Of a stretch of 8,230 bases of DNA, positions 1-5,600 are shown piece by piece; within the stretch, counting starts at the first letter, position 1, and each line of letters begins with the position of its first letter. The translations under genes and the position numbers were made by a program. The DNA lies in contig NZ_MOMC01000073.1 of assembly GCF_001983105.1 (NCBI RefSeq), positions 47,868 to 56,097 on the forward strand. The letters run 5' to 3'. Under the pieces are notes generated by a model, which worked only from the letters and a program-made list of their open reading frames with translations, searched no databases and was not told the origin of the DNA. Origin of the DNA: Pseudofrankia asymbiotica (lineage in GTDB: Bacteria > Actinomycetota > Actinomycetes > Frankiales > Frankiaceae).

Positions 1-328
1 CGACGACGTCCGCCGGGACATGGGCGCGCTGTACGCCCACGCGTACGCGCTGTCCGCGATGAGCCTGCGCGGGACGCTGCGCGCATTGTCCGGGCTGCGT
101 CCCGGCGCCGAGGCGAGCGTCGCGAAGGTCGCGGCGAGCTTCCTGAACACCGACGTCGCGACGCGCACGATCCGGTGGTTCGGCCCGGCCGCGGTCAGCG
201 CCGACGGCCCGGGCGCCGCGGCGGTGCACCAGTACCTCAGCGTTCCACCACACCTGATCGGTGGTGGGACCATCGAGATCCAGCTCAACGTCATCGCCGA
301 GCGCGTCCTCGGTCTTCCCCGCGGCTGA
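1..328 (+). CDS. acyl-CoA dehydrogenase, C-terminal fragment (5' end outside window)
   Basis: The frame is open from base 2 and ends at TGA 326-328, giving about 108 residues of a protein that starts left of the window. Its end, GGGTIEIQLNVIAERVLGLPRG, is the standard C-terminal signature of acyl-CoA dehydrogenases (compare GGTSEIQ...IAERVLGLPR), in the last helical domain that closes the active site and contacts FAD across the subunit interface. These flavoenzymes introduce the alpha-beta double bond into acyl-CoA thioesters. Aligned to the YEGT motif of medium-chain enzymes, the catalytic Glu position is Gly (codon 263-265). The base may come from elsewhere in the fold, as in isovaleryl-CoA dehydrogenase, or this may be a partner subunit of a heteromeric enzyme like the mycobacterial steroid FadE pairs. 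The TetR gene downstream resembles KstR, which would suit the latter. The family call is secure; the substrate is unknown. Confidence 0.88.
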   Translation, partial: DDVRRDMGALYAHAYALSAMSLRGTLRALSGLRPGAEASVAKVAASFLNTDVATRTIRWFGPAAVSADGPGAAAVHQYLSVPPHLIGGGTIEIQLNVIAERVLGLPRG

Positions 329-336
329 CCTCCGCT

Positions 337-364
337 GACCCGCGACAGCCGACCCGCGACAGCC
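337..364. repeat. 14-bp exact tandem duplication
   Basis: GACCCGCGACAGCC occurs twice head to tail, at 337-350 and 351-364, just after the acyl-CoA dehydrogenase stop. The second copy runs into the left arm of the inverted repeat at 362-417. It looks like a replication-slippage duplication and has no evident function. Confidence 0.85.
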
Positions 365-417
365 GTCCGGAGACGTCCCACGACGCCGCCGGATGGCGTG
401 GGACGTCTCCGGACGGC
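362..417. terminator. perfect 21-bp inverted repeat, probable terminator
   Basis: Bases 362-382 are the exact reverse complement of 397-417, giving a 21-bp uninterrupted stem with a 14-nt loop (383-396). The stem begins GCCGTCCGGAGACG. It lies 34 nt after the acyl-CoA dehydrogenase stop and well before the next gene, where a terminator is expected. No T-tract follows on either strand, which is common for actinobacterial hairpins. The length and perfection are greater than a terminator needs, so a protein-binding or processing role is also possible. Confidence 0.7.
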
Positions 418-542
418 GCCATCCACCGGCGGGCCGGCGCCAGCGGCTCCTCCGGTAGAACTATGTTTCAGCCGCACCCCTGGCCCTGCCCGCATCAGGC
501 ACGACCGGGTGTGTAGGGCAAGATCGAAAATGATATACGAAA

Positions 543-571
543 TGGAACCCGCTTCCAGGTAGCCTGGGAAG
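543..571 (+). promoter_or_regulatory. putative leaderless promoter with overlapping operator of the TetR gene
   Basis: A locally AT-rich stretch (about 524-545) precedes the TetR gene. TAGCCT at 560-565 fits the actinobacterial -10 pattern TAnnnT. Six bases later lies the GTG at 572, so transcription would start at or beside the start codon. No convincing -35 hexamer is seen. TGGAA-N5-TTCCA (543-557) is a perfect interrupted palindrome, and CCAGG-TAG-CCTGG (555-567) overlaps the -10. Both are well placed for autorepression by the encoded regulator. The arrangement is visible; the function is inferred. Confidence 0.42.
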
Positions 572-1225
572 GTGGCAAAAGAGGAGACGCTGCCGCAGCC
601 GGTCAGCACGATGACGCCGGCTCAGCTGGCCCGCCGTCGCCGGCTCACGGACGCGGTCATCGAGATGATCGACCAGGTGCCGCCGGACCAGCTGCAGATG
701 CGGGACGTCGCCGAGCGCTCCGGGGTCGCGCTCGGCACGGCCTACCGCTACTTCTCCTCGAAGGACCACCTTCTCGCCGCCGCCTGGGCCGACTGGCAGC
801 GCCGGCTCACCGACCGGGTGCGCGCCGAGGTCTCCCGCGACCAGTCCCGTGGCGGCGGCAACAGCGGCGCATCGCCGGCAGGCGCCTGCACCCGAGTCAC
901 CGCGTTCCTGTACCGCGAGCTGCGGGCCTTCCAGCGGCATCCGAACTTCGCCCGGCTCGTCGTCCACGTGGAGGGCTCCAGCGACCCGTTCGCGAGCGAG
1001 GAGCTCGCCGGCCTCGGGGACGACAACCACGCCGTCCTCACGGCGCTCATGGAGGACGTTCCGCCCGAGGTCGCCCGGCCCGCCATGATCGCCCTCAACG
1101 CCACCCTCGCCTCCGGCCTCGGCGCCTGGACCGCCGGCCGCCTCACCTTCCCCGACCTCGTCCGCCAGCTGGAGGACGTCACCCGGCTGGTCCTGGGCCC
1201 CTACGAGAACCCCCAACCGGCCTGA
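572..1225 (+). CDS. TetR-family transcriptional repressor, KstR-like
   Basis: A 217-residue regulator, close to the usual TetR length. Residues about 22-70 form the DNA-binding domain, with the helix-turn-helix and recognition helix at 43-68 (MRDVAERSGVALGTAYRYFS, then SKDHLL). From memory, M. tuberculosis KstR reads very similarly here (MRAVADRADVAVGTLYRYFPSK) and also in the last helices (GLGAWTAGRLTFPDLVRQLE compared with NLLAWLTRRASATDVSKRLD). KstR represses cholesterol and lipid catabolism genes and is released by acyl-CoA ligands. A related role here, perhaps over the upstream acyl-CoA dehydrogenase locus, is inference. The GTG start at 572 has no spaced Shine-Dalgarno, since GGGAAG abuts it, but it fits leaderless translation. 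An ATG at 611 is the alternative and would remove 13 non-conserved residues. Residues 90-105 are a Gly/Ser/Ala-rich linker between the two domains. Confidence 0.88.
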   Translation: MAKEETLPQPVSTMTPAQLARRRRLTDAVIEMIDQVPPDQLQMRDVAERSGVALGTAYRYFSSKDHLLAAAWADWQRRLTDRVRAEVSRDQSRGGGNSGASPAGACTRVTAFLYRELRAFQRHPNFARLVVHVEGSSDPFASEELAGLGDDNHAVLTALMEDVPPEVARPAMIALNATLASGLGAWTAGRLTFPDLVRQLEDVTRLVLGPYENPQPA

Positions 1226-1285
1226 TCCTCCGCGCCTCGACAGCCCTCCAGTCGCCACGCGGGTGATAGGAAACAGACAAAAGGG

Positions 1286-1321
1286 GCCACCCGGACGGCC
1301 CAGGCCGCGCCTCAGGGTGGC
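1286..1321. terminator. hairpin between the TetR and lipoprotein genes
   Basis: GCCACCC (1286-1292) pairs with GGGTGGC (1315-1321). Inside it CGGC (1296-1299) pairs with GCCG (1304-1307) around a CCAG tetraloop, so the element can form a two-tier hairpin. It lies 60 nt after the TetR stop and ends nine bases before the lipoprotein Shine-Dalgarno. It could terminate the TetR transcript or act as a 5'-leader structure for the lipoprotein gene. There is no T-tract to decide. Confidence 0.45.
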
Positions 1322-1342
1322 GGTCAGGTGGAGGGGAATCGC

Positions 1343-1624
1343 ATGAGGACTCGGCTGGCTGTCGCGCTACCGCTCGCGGCGGCGACGATCGTCGTGACGG
1401 CGACGGGTTGTTCGCAGAAGGCCCAGGAGCCGGGACGGGACGCACCCGTGACCAGCCACGACGACAAGCCGGCCCGGGTCATCAACATGCCGGACGGCTT
1501 CAGCAACGTGTCCGCGAAATGCGACGGGCCGAACATGGTGTACGTCGTCTACCATTCCGACGCCGACTACGGCTCTATCGCGGTCGCGCCGAACGACCCG
1601 CGCTGCGCCGGGAACGCGGGATAG
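1343..1624 (+). CDS. small secreted lipoprotein, function unknown
   Basis: A 93-residue protein. The ATG at 1343 is chosen because GGAGGGG (1330-1336) sits six bases upstream; a GTG at 1328 in the same frame has no such site. Residues 1-22 form a lipoprotein signal: MRTR, a hydrophobic stretch, then TATGC with Cys23 as the lipidation site. The -3 residue is Ala rather than the preferred Leu, so the lipobox is slightly weak. The mature part has a hydrophilic linker (24-45), then a compact module about 46-93 beginning VINMPDGFSNVSAKCDGPN and ending in PNDPRC. Cys60 and Cys88 are the only other cysteines and could form a disulfide outside the membrane. Similar short NMPDGF...KCD...PNDP proteins occur, as far as I recall, among actinobacterial hypothetical and phage-linked proteins, without a known role. 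It shares no operon with the genes on either side. Confidence 0.75.
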   Translation: MRTRLAVALPLAAATIVVTATGCSQKAQEPGRDAPVTSHDDKPARVINMPDGFSNVSAKCDGPNMVYVVYHSDADYGSIAVAPNDPRCAGNAG

Positions 1625-1653
1625 CGACCCGTCTCCGCCTGCCGCGCCGTGGT

Positions 1654-1670
1654 CCGGGCCGCTGGCCCGG
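1654..1670. terminator. bidirectional terminator hairpin between convergent genes
   Basis: CCGGGCC (1654-1660) and GGCCCGG (1664-1670) form a perfect 7-bp GC stem with a 3-nt loop. An outer GGTCC/GGACC can extend it if four unpaired bases are allowed. It sits between the lipoprotein gene (plus) and the binding-protein gene (minus), which converge here, so it could serve both. Confidence 0.55.
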
Positions 1671-1687
1671 CCGGACCCGCCGCCGCC

Positions 1688-1715
1688 GGTCAGCTGGCGC
1701 GGAGGTCAGCTGGCG
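1688..1715. repeat. 12-bp direct repeat spanning a stop codon
   Basis: GGTCAGCTGGCG occurs at 1688-1699 and again at 1704-1715. The right copy contains the stop codon and last codons of the minus-strand binding-protein gene; the left copy lies just beyond that stop. It is probably a short local duplication. Confidence 0.8.
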
Positions 1716-2746
1716 GGAAGATAGGCGTTGGTGACGACGTCGGCGGCCTTCACGGGCTTGTCGATGAGGTGCTCGGCGGACATCCAGTCGGCGAACGACT
1801 GCCAGGCCGCGGCGTCCTGGCGCCCGAAGCCGGCGGCGTTGCGCAGCAGCGGCACGGTCGCGTCGACCATCTTCGGCAGGATCGCCGGGTCGTAGCCGTC
1901 GGCCACCGTGGCGATCGTCCTCGCGGCGGCGGCCGGGTCGGCCAGCACGGCGGCGTTGCCGCGCGACAGCGCGCCGAGGAAGTCGCGCACCAGCCGCTGG
2001 TAGGCGGGGTCGCTCCTCAGCCGGCTGGCCTGGGCGATGACGACGAGCTCGGCGTAGTCCGGCACGCCGGCCTCGGTCACCGGGATGACCGTCGGGTCCA
2101 GGCCCTCGGCCGCCAGCTGGACGGCCTCGACGTTGCGGAACCCGCCGAGGGTCGCGTCGACGTTGCCGGTCACCATCGCGGCGAGCAGGTCCTGGCCGAC
2201 GTCGACCTTCGTCACGGAACCGCCGTCGACATGGTTGCTGGCGAGAATCGTCGTCAGGAACGCGTCCTGGGTGGCGAGGCCCGCGGTGGCGACCTTCGCG
2301 CCGGCGAGGTCCGCGATCGTGTGCACCCGGGACTTGCCCGTGGCCATGACCGAGGTCAGGGCGGTGGGCACCAGGGCACCGACGGCGATCACGTCGAGGC
2401 CCTGTGACCCGGCGATCACGGTCTCCGGCTCGTAGGAGATCCCCAGGTCGATCTTCCCGGTGCTCACCAGCTTCGTGGGGTCCGACGGGTCGGACGGCGG
2501 CTGGAGGGTGACGTCGAGGCCGGCGGTCTTGAAGTAGCCGGCGTCACGGGCCGTGTAGAGAGCGACGTGGTCCGGGTTCGGATCCCAGTCCAGCAGGACG
2601 GTGGTCTTCCGGAGCTGCCCGCCGCCGGATGCCCCCTGCGCGTCATGGCCGCCGCCGCAGGCGGACAGGACGAGTACTCCCGCCATCAGCGCGGAGCCGG
2701 TGCCTATGCCGGTGCGGATGCCGAACGTCGATCGGTGCGCTCTCAT
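1706..2746 (-). CDS. thiY: ABC importer substrate-binding lipoprotein, NMT1/THI5-like (ThiY type)
   Basis: A 346-residue extracytoplasmic binding protein. The N-terminus is a lipoprotein signal ending LVLSAC, with Cys30 the lipidation site, then a Gly-rich linker to about residue 46. The body follows the NMT1/THI5 pattern in order: LLDWDPNPDHVALYTARDAG (51-70), which matches the LDWTPNTNH...GLY block of ThiY; ISYEPE (103-108); GALVPTALTSVMA (123-135); GVPDYAELVVIA (227-238); and near the end WQSFADWMSAEHLIDKP followed by TNAYLP (315-345). ThiY proteins bind 4-amino-5-hydroxymethyl-2-methylpyrimidine or a formylated relative for thiamine salvage, and that is the likely ligand. The ATG at 2746 overlaps the permease stop as ATGA, and GGGAAG lies upstream, so it is the last gene of the operon. 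Other NMT1-family proteins bind sulfonates, nitrate or riboflavin, but the end motifs favour the pyrimidine group. Confidence 0.85.
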   Translation of the reverse strand: MRAHRSTFGIRTGIGTGSALMAGVLVLSACGGGHDAQGASGGGQLRKTTVLLDWDPNPDHVALYTARDAGYFKTAGLDVTLQPPSDPSDPTKLVSTGKIDLGISYEPETVIAGSQGLDVIAVGALVPTALTSVMATGKSRVHTIADLAGAKVATAGLATQDAFLTTILASNHVDGGSVTKVDVGQDLLAAMVTGNVDATLGGFRNVEAVQLAAEGLDPTVIPVTEAGVPDYAELVVIAQASRLRSDPAYQRLVRDFLGALSRGNAAVLADPAAAARTIATVADGYDPAILPKMVDATVPLLRNAAGFGRQDAAAWQSFADWMSAEHLIDKPVKAADVVTNAYLPAS

Positions 2747-3543
2747 CTGTTGGTGCTCTTCCCTTCGTGAGCCCAGCCGACCAGCGCCGTCTCCAGCGCG
2801 GTGACCAGAACGAACAAGGCGACGGACATGGCGGACAGCAGCGCGATCGCGGCGAAGACCAGCGCGCTCTGCAGCTGCGGGACGGCCTGGCGCATCACGT
2901 GCCCGAGGCCGTCGGACGAGCCCGAGTACTCGCCGAACACCGCCGCCGTCGAGGCATACGCGGCCGACAGCCGCAGCCCGGTGAACAGCGACGGAAGCGC
3001 CGCCGGGAGCTCGACCCGCCAGAAGATCGACCAGCGGGTGCCGTAGAGGGTGCGCATCATCCGTCTGAGGTCGTCATCGACGGCCGACAGGCCGTCAAGG
3101 GTGGCCACGACGATCGGGAAGAAGCACAGCAGCGCGACCAGGATGAGCTTCGGCGTCAGCGAGTAACCGAAGATGATCGCCAGAACCGGCGCGATCACGA
3201 CAACGGGCACGGTCTGTGAGCCGATCAGCCAGGGGTAGAGCGCCGACCGGGCTGTCCGCGAGAAATGCAGCGCACAGGCGATCAGCAGCCCGGCGCCGAC
3301 CGCGATGGCGAACCCCGCGACCACCTCCGTCAGCGTCACCCAGGTGGCGCTCGCCAGCGTCGAGTCCCAGCGGTCCACCAGCGCATGGGCCACGGCGCTC
3401 GGCGCCGGCAGGATGTAGTCCTCGACGCCCAGGACGGCCGTCGCCAGCTCCCAAGCGGCGGCGATCGCGACGAGCACCACCGTGGGCGGGCCCCAGCGAC
3501 GAACGCCCCAGGCGCCGCGCCGGCTGGTCGGACGAGGCGTCAC
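2743..3543 (-). CDS. thiX: ABC importer permease (ThiX-like, SsuC/NMT1-partner family)
   Basis: A 266-residue inner-membrane permease of the BPD_transp_1 family. Hydrophobic segments lie near residues 19-39, 68-92, 104-127, 131-151, 186-203 and 224-250, consistent with six helices. The cytoplasmic EAA-type loop that docks on the ATPase is at about 159-192 (RTLYGTRWSIFWRVELPAAL, then PSLFTGLR). GEYSGSSDGLG (204-214) after it is typical of SsuC, TauC and ThiX permeases. The GTG start at 3541-3543 overlaps the ATPase stop as GTGA and has GGAG seven bases upstream. The stop overlaps the next gene's ATG. Family and role as the channel of this importer are secure; the thiamine-precursor specificity comes only from the neighbouring binding protein. 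Confidence 0.87.
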   Translation of the reverse strand: MTPRPTSRRGAWGVRRWGPPTVVLVAIAAAWELATAVLGVEDYILPAPSAVAHALVDRWDSTLASATWVTLTEVVAGFAIAVGAGLLIACALHFSRTARSALYPWLIGSQTVPVVVIAPVLAIIFGYSLTPKLILVALLCFFPIVVATLDGLSAVDDDLRRMMRTLYGTRWSIFWRVELPAALPSLFTGLRLSAAYASTAAVFGEYSGSSDGLGHVMRQAVPQLQSALVFAAIALLSAMSVALFVLVTALETALVGWAHEGKSTNR

Positions 3544-4466
3544 AGGCGCTCCGGCTCGACCGACGGCGCCGATGACCCCTGTTCCAGCGCGGCGAGGACC
3601 TCGTCGCGCAGCCCGACGAACTCGGCGGTGGCGAGCAGCTCACGGCGGGAGCGGGCCGCGGGAAGGTCGACGGCGACGCGGGCCGCCACCCGGCCGGGGC
3701 GGGCCGCCAGGACGACGACCTCGTGGCCGAGCAGCAGCGCCTCCTCCACGTCGTGGGTGACGAGCACGACCGTGCGCGGCTCGGCCTCCAGGGTGGCGCG
3801 CAGCCACTCCTGCGCCTCCGCCCGAGTGATCGCGTCCAGCGCGCCGAACGGCTCATCCAGCAGCAGGACCTCCTTGCCCGCGACAAACGTGCGCAGGAAC
3901 GCCACGCGTTGGCGCATGCCGCCGGAGAGTTGCCGGGGGAGGAAGTCCTCGGCCCCCGCCAGCCCGAAACGAGCGAACAGCGGCCGAACCGCCGCCCGCG
4001 CCGCGCGGCGCGACATCCCCCGGTTCTCCAGCGACACGGCGGCGTTGGCGAGCGCCGACCGCCAGGGCAGCAGCAGGTCCCGTTGCGGCATCAGCGCACA
4101 CCGAGCCAGCCGGGCCGCGGGGCCGGTGGCGCCGAGCACGTCGATCACACCCTCGTCCGGCTCGTCCAGCCCGCTGATCAGCCCGAGCAGCGTGGACTTC
4201 CCGCAGCCGCTCGGCCCGACGACCGCGAGCCGCCGCCCGGGCGGAACGGCCAGGTCCACCCGCTCGACCGCGGCGACGCCGCCGTAGCGGCGAGTGACCC
4301 CGACCAGCCGGATTCCCTGGTCCTCGCCCGACACCGACCCCGAGCCCGGGTTGGGGCCCGGTCCGGGGCCGGAGCCGCCGGCGGCCAGGTCGGCGCGCGC
4401 GCGGACGCGGTCCGATGGGGATCCTGGCGCGGGCGAGACCGGAGTATCGCGCCCGCGCCCTGCCAT
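3540..4466 (-). CDS. thiZ: ABC importer ATPase (ThiZ-like)
   Basis: A 308-residue ATP-binding subunit that powers the importer from the cytoplasmic side. Counted from the ATG at 4466, the motifs are complete: Walker A GPSGCGKST (84-92), Q-loop Gln128 in LMPQRDLLLPW, signature LSGGMRQR (180-187), Walker B VLLLDEP (200-206) with catalytic Glu205, D-loop GALD and switch His238 in THDVEEAL. The LMPQRDLLLPW Q-loop is typical of ATPases for nitrate, sulfonate, taurine and pyrimidine importers. The start is uncertain. A TTG at 4505 would leave a 16-nt gap to the methyltransferase gene; neither it nor ATG 4466 has a good Shine-Dalgarno, and a GTG near residue 44 of this model is also possible. The first 45 or so residues are Pro/Gly/Ser-rich and probably disordered. 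The gene is the second of the minus-strand block, and its stop overlaps the permease start. Confidence 0.85.
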   Translation of the reverse strand: MAGRGRDTPVSPAPGSPSDRVRARADLAAGGSGPGPGPNPGSGSVSGEDQGIRLVGVTRRYGGVAAVERVDLAVPPGRRLAVVGPSGCGKSTLLGLISGLDEPDEGVIDVLGATGPAARLARCALMPQRDLLLPWRSALANAAVSLENRGMSRRAARAAVRPLFARFGLAGAEDFLPRQLSGGMRQRVAFLRTFVAGKEVLLLDEPFGALDAITRAEAQEWLRATLEAEPRTVVLVTHDVEEALLLGHEVVVLAARPGRVAARVAVDLPAARSRRELLATAEFVGLRDEVLAALEQGSSAPSVEPERL

Positions 4467-4521
4467 GGTGGCCCGATACAACCCACCAGCGGCATTCCAG
4501 GTCAAGCCGTGCCGGCGAACG

Positions 4522-5595
4522 TCACGTTGCCGCGGTTCCGCCTCGCCGCATGAGAGGGCTGGCCACGACGAGGACGGTGGCTTCGTGTTCCTCGGAACGT
4601 TCGACGCTTGCCGTCAGGCCATACCGGCCGGCGACGTCCACCGCGATGGATGCCTGGTCGACGCTGGTCTCGACGAGCAGGCGGCCGCCCGGCACGAGCC
4701 ACGCGCCAGCGCCGGCGAGCACCCGCCGCAGGACGTCGAGTCCGTCCGGGCCGCCGTCCAGCGCGACGAGCGGCTCGTACACCCGTGCCTCCGGCGGCAT
4801 CAGGTCGATCTCGCGGGTCGGCACATAGGGCACGTTGGCGATCAGGATGTCGACGCGTCCGCGCAGCTCGGCGGGCAACGCGTCATACAGGTCGCCTTCG
4901 TGGACCTGGCCGCCTACGGGTACGACGTTGCGCCGGGCGCAGCGCACCGCCGCCCCGTCGATGTCGGCGGCGTGCAGCTCGACCTGGCGGGTGGGTGGCG
5001 GCGTGGCCGCGCGCTCTGGATCGGACGGCACCGGACGCGGCCGCGGCACCGGACGCGCCAGCGCCAGCGACGGCGACGGCGACGGCGACGGCGAGGCGTC
5101 CTCGCGTTCGATCCCGGCGCCGGCCGCGCCGAGGCGGGTGGCGACGACGGCGCCGAGGGCGCCCGAGCCGCAGCACAGGTCGACGACCACCGGGCGAACC
5201 GCGGCCGCGCCGCCGTCGGCGACGGCCCGCCTGGCGAGGCCGGTCGCCAGCTCCACGAGGAACTCGGTGCGGCGGCGCGGGACGAAGACGCCGTCCTCGA
5301 CGACGATCCGGTGGCCGCCGAACTCGGCCCACCCGAGAACGTGCTCGAGCGGGATGCCGGCGCACCGCCGGGCGACCATGGCGGCGAGGCCGGCCGGGCC
5401 GTCGGCGGACGCGACGAGCAGCGCCGCCTCATCCTCCGCGAAGACGCAGCCGGCGGCCCGCAGCGTCACGACGATGTCGGGCTCCATGCCGGGCGCTATG
5501 CCGACGGCTAGGCCGGCCTCGTCGAAGGACGTGTGGTTGCCGAGGGATGACCCGTCGCTCGACGGACTCAGCCCGCCAGCGGGAGAAAGCGACAT
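4522..5595 (-). CDS. PrmC/HemK-related protein N5-glutamine methyltransferase, substrate unknown
   Basis: A 357-residue class I SAM-dependent methyltransferase. The N-terminal helical domain (about 38-110) contains AGIPLEHVLGWAEFGGHRI and the PRRRTEFLVE lead-in seen across PrmC relatives. Motif I is VVVDLCCGSGALG (136-148). The acidic residues after it are in HAADIDGAAVRCARRN (208-223). The catalytic loop reads NVPYVPT (254-260) where PrmC has NPPY. YEPLVALDGGPDGLDVLRR (273-291) is also typical. NVPYVPT fits the 'PrmC-related' subgroup, whose substrate is not established, rather than the release-factor methylase PrmC. Residues about 162-204 are a Pro/Ser/Arg-rich insertion inside the Rossmann fold, encoded by short tandem repeats. 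The ATG at 5595 is preceded by GAAAGG; Met37 is an alternative start closer to where homology begins. The importer genes follow in the same direction, so it is probably co-transcribed with them. Confidence 0.86.
   Translation of the reverse strand: MSLSPAGGLSPSSDGSSLGNHTSFDEAGLAVGIAPGMEPDIVVTLRAAGCVFAEDEAALLVASADGPAGLAAMVARRCAGIPLEHVLGWAEFGGHRIVVEDGVFVPRRRTEFLVELATGLARRAVADGGAAAVRPVVVDLCCGSGALGAVVATRLGAAGAGIEREDASPSPSPSPSLALARPVPRPRPVPSDPERAATPPPTRQVELHAADIDGAAVRCARRNVVPVGGQVHEGDLYDALPAELRGRVDILIANVPYVPTREIDLMPPEARVYEPLVALDGGPDGLDVLRRVLAGAGAWLVPGGRLLVETSVDQASIAVDVAGRYGLTASVERSEEHEATVLVVASPLMRRGGTAAT
5026..5096. repeat. short tandem repeats inside the methyltransferase gene
   Basis: Two repeat types lie in the segment encoding the low-complexity insertion. 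GCGACG is repeated four times at 5067-5090, followed by GCGAGG, and encodes alternating Ser-Pro on the minus strand. CGGCACCGGACGCG occurs at 5026-5039 and 5044-5057 with an 18-bp period and encodes the RPVPRPRPVP segment. Both have periods that are multiples of three, so the frame is kept. They look like recent slippage expansions. Confidence 0.85.
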
Positions 5596-5600
5596 CAGAA

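Noticed and set aside
461..1258. 265-codon open frame on the minus strand opposite the TetR gene
   Set aside because: Gly/Val/Glu-rich composition without domains is the usual antisense shadow of a GC-rich gene; the plus-strand TetR product is clearly the real one.
1262..1285. AT-rich patch GATAGGAAACAGACAAAAGG as a promoter for the lipoprotein gene
   Set aside because: It has no TAnnnT at a suitable place and no -35 element; too weak to annotate.
1328..1342. GTG at 1328 as the lipoprotein start
   Set aside because: Its Gly-Glu-Gly codons are the Shine-Dalgarno GGAGGGG of the ATG at 1343, which also begins a standard signal peptide.
1649..2407. 252-codon plus-strand frame opposite the binding-protein gene
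   Set aside because: Low-complexity composition, no ribosome site and no recognisable motif, overlying a well-supported gene.
3265..4287. 340-codon plus-strand frame opposite the permease and ATPase genes
   Set aside because: Arg/Ser/Ala-rich shadow frame crossing two real genes, with no family features.
4294..5511. 405-codon plus-strand frame opposite the methyltransferase gene
   Set aside because: Longer than the real gene but of biased composition; the minus strand holds complete methyltransferase motifs.
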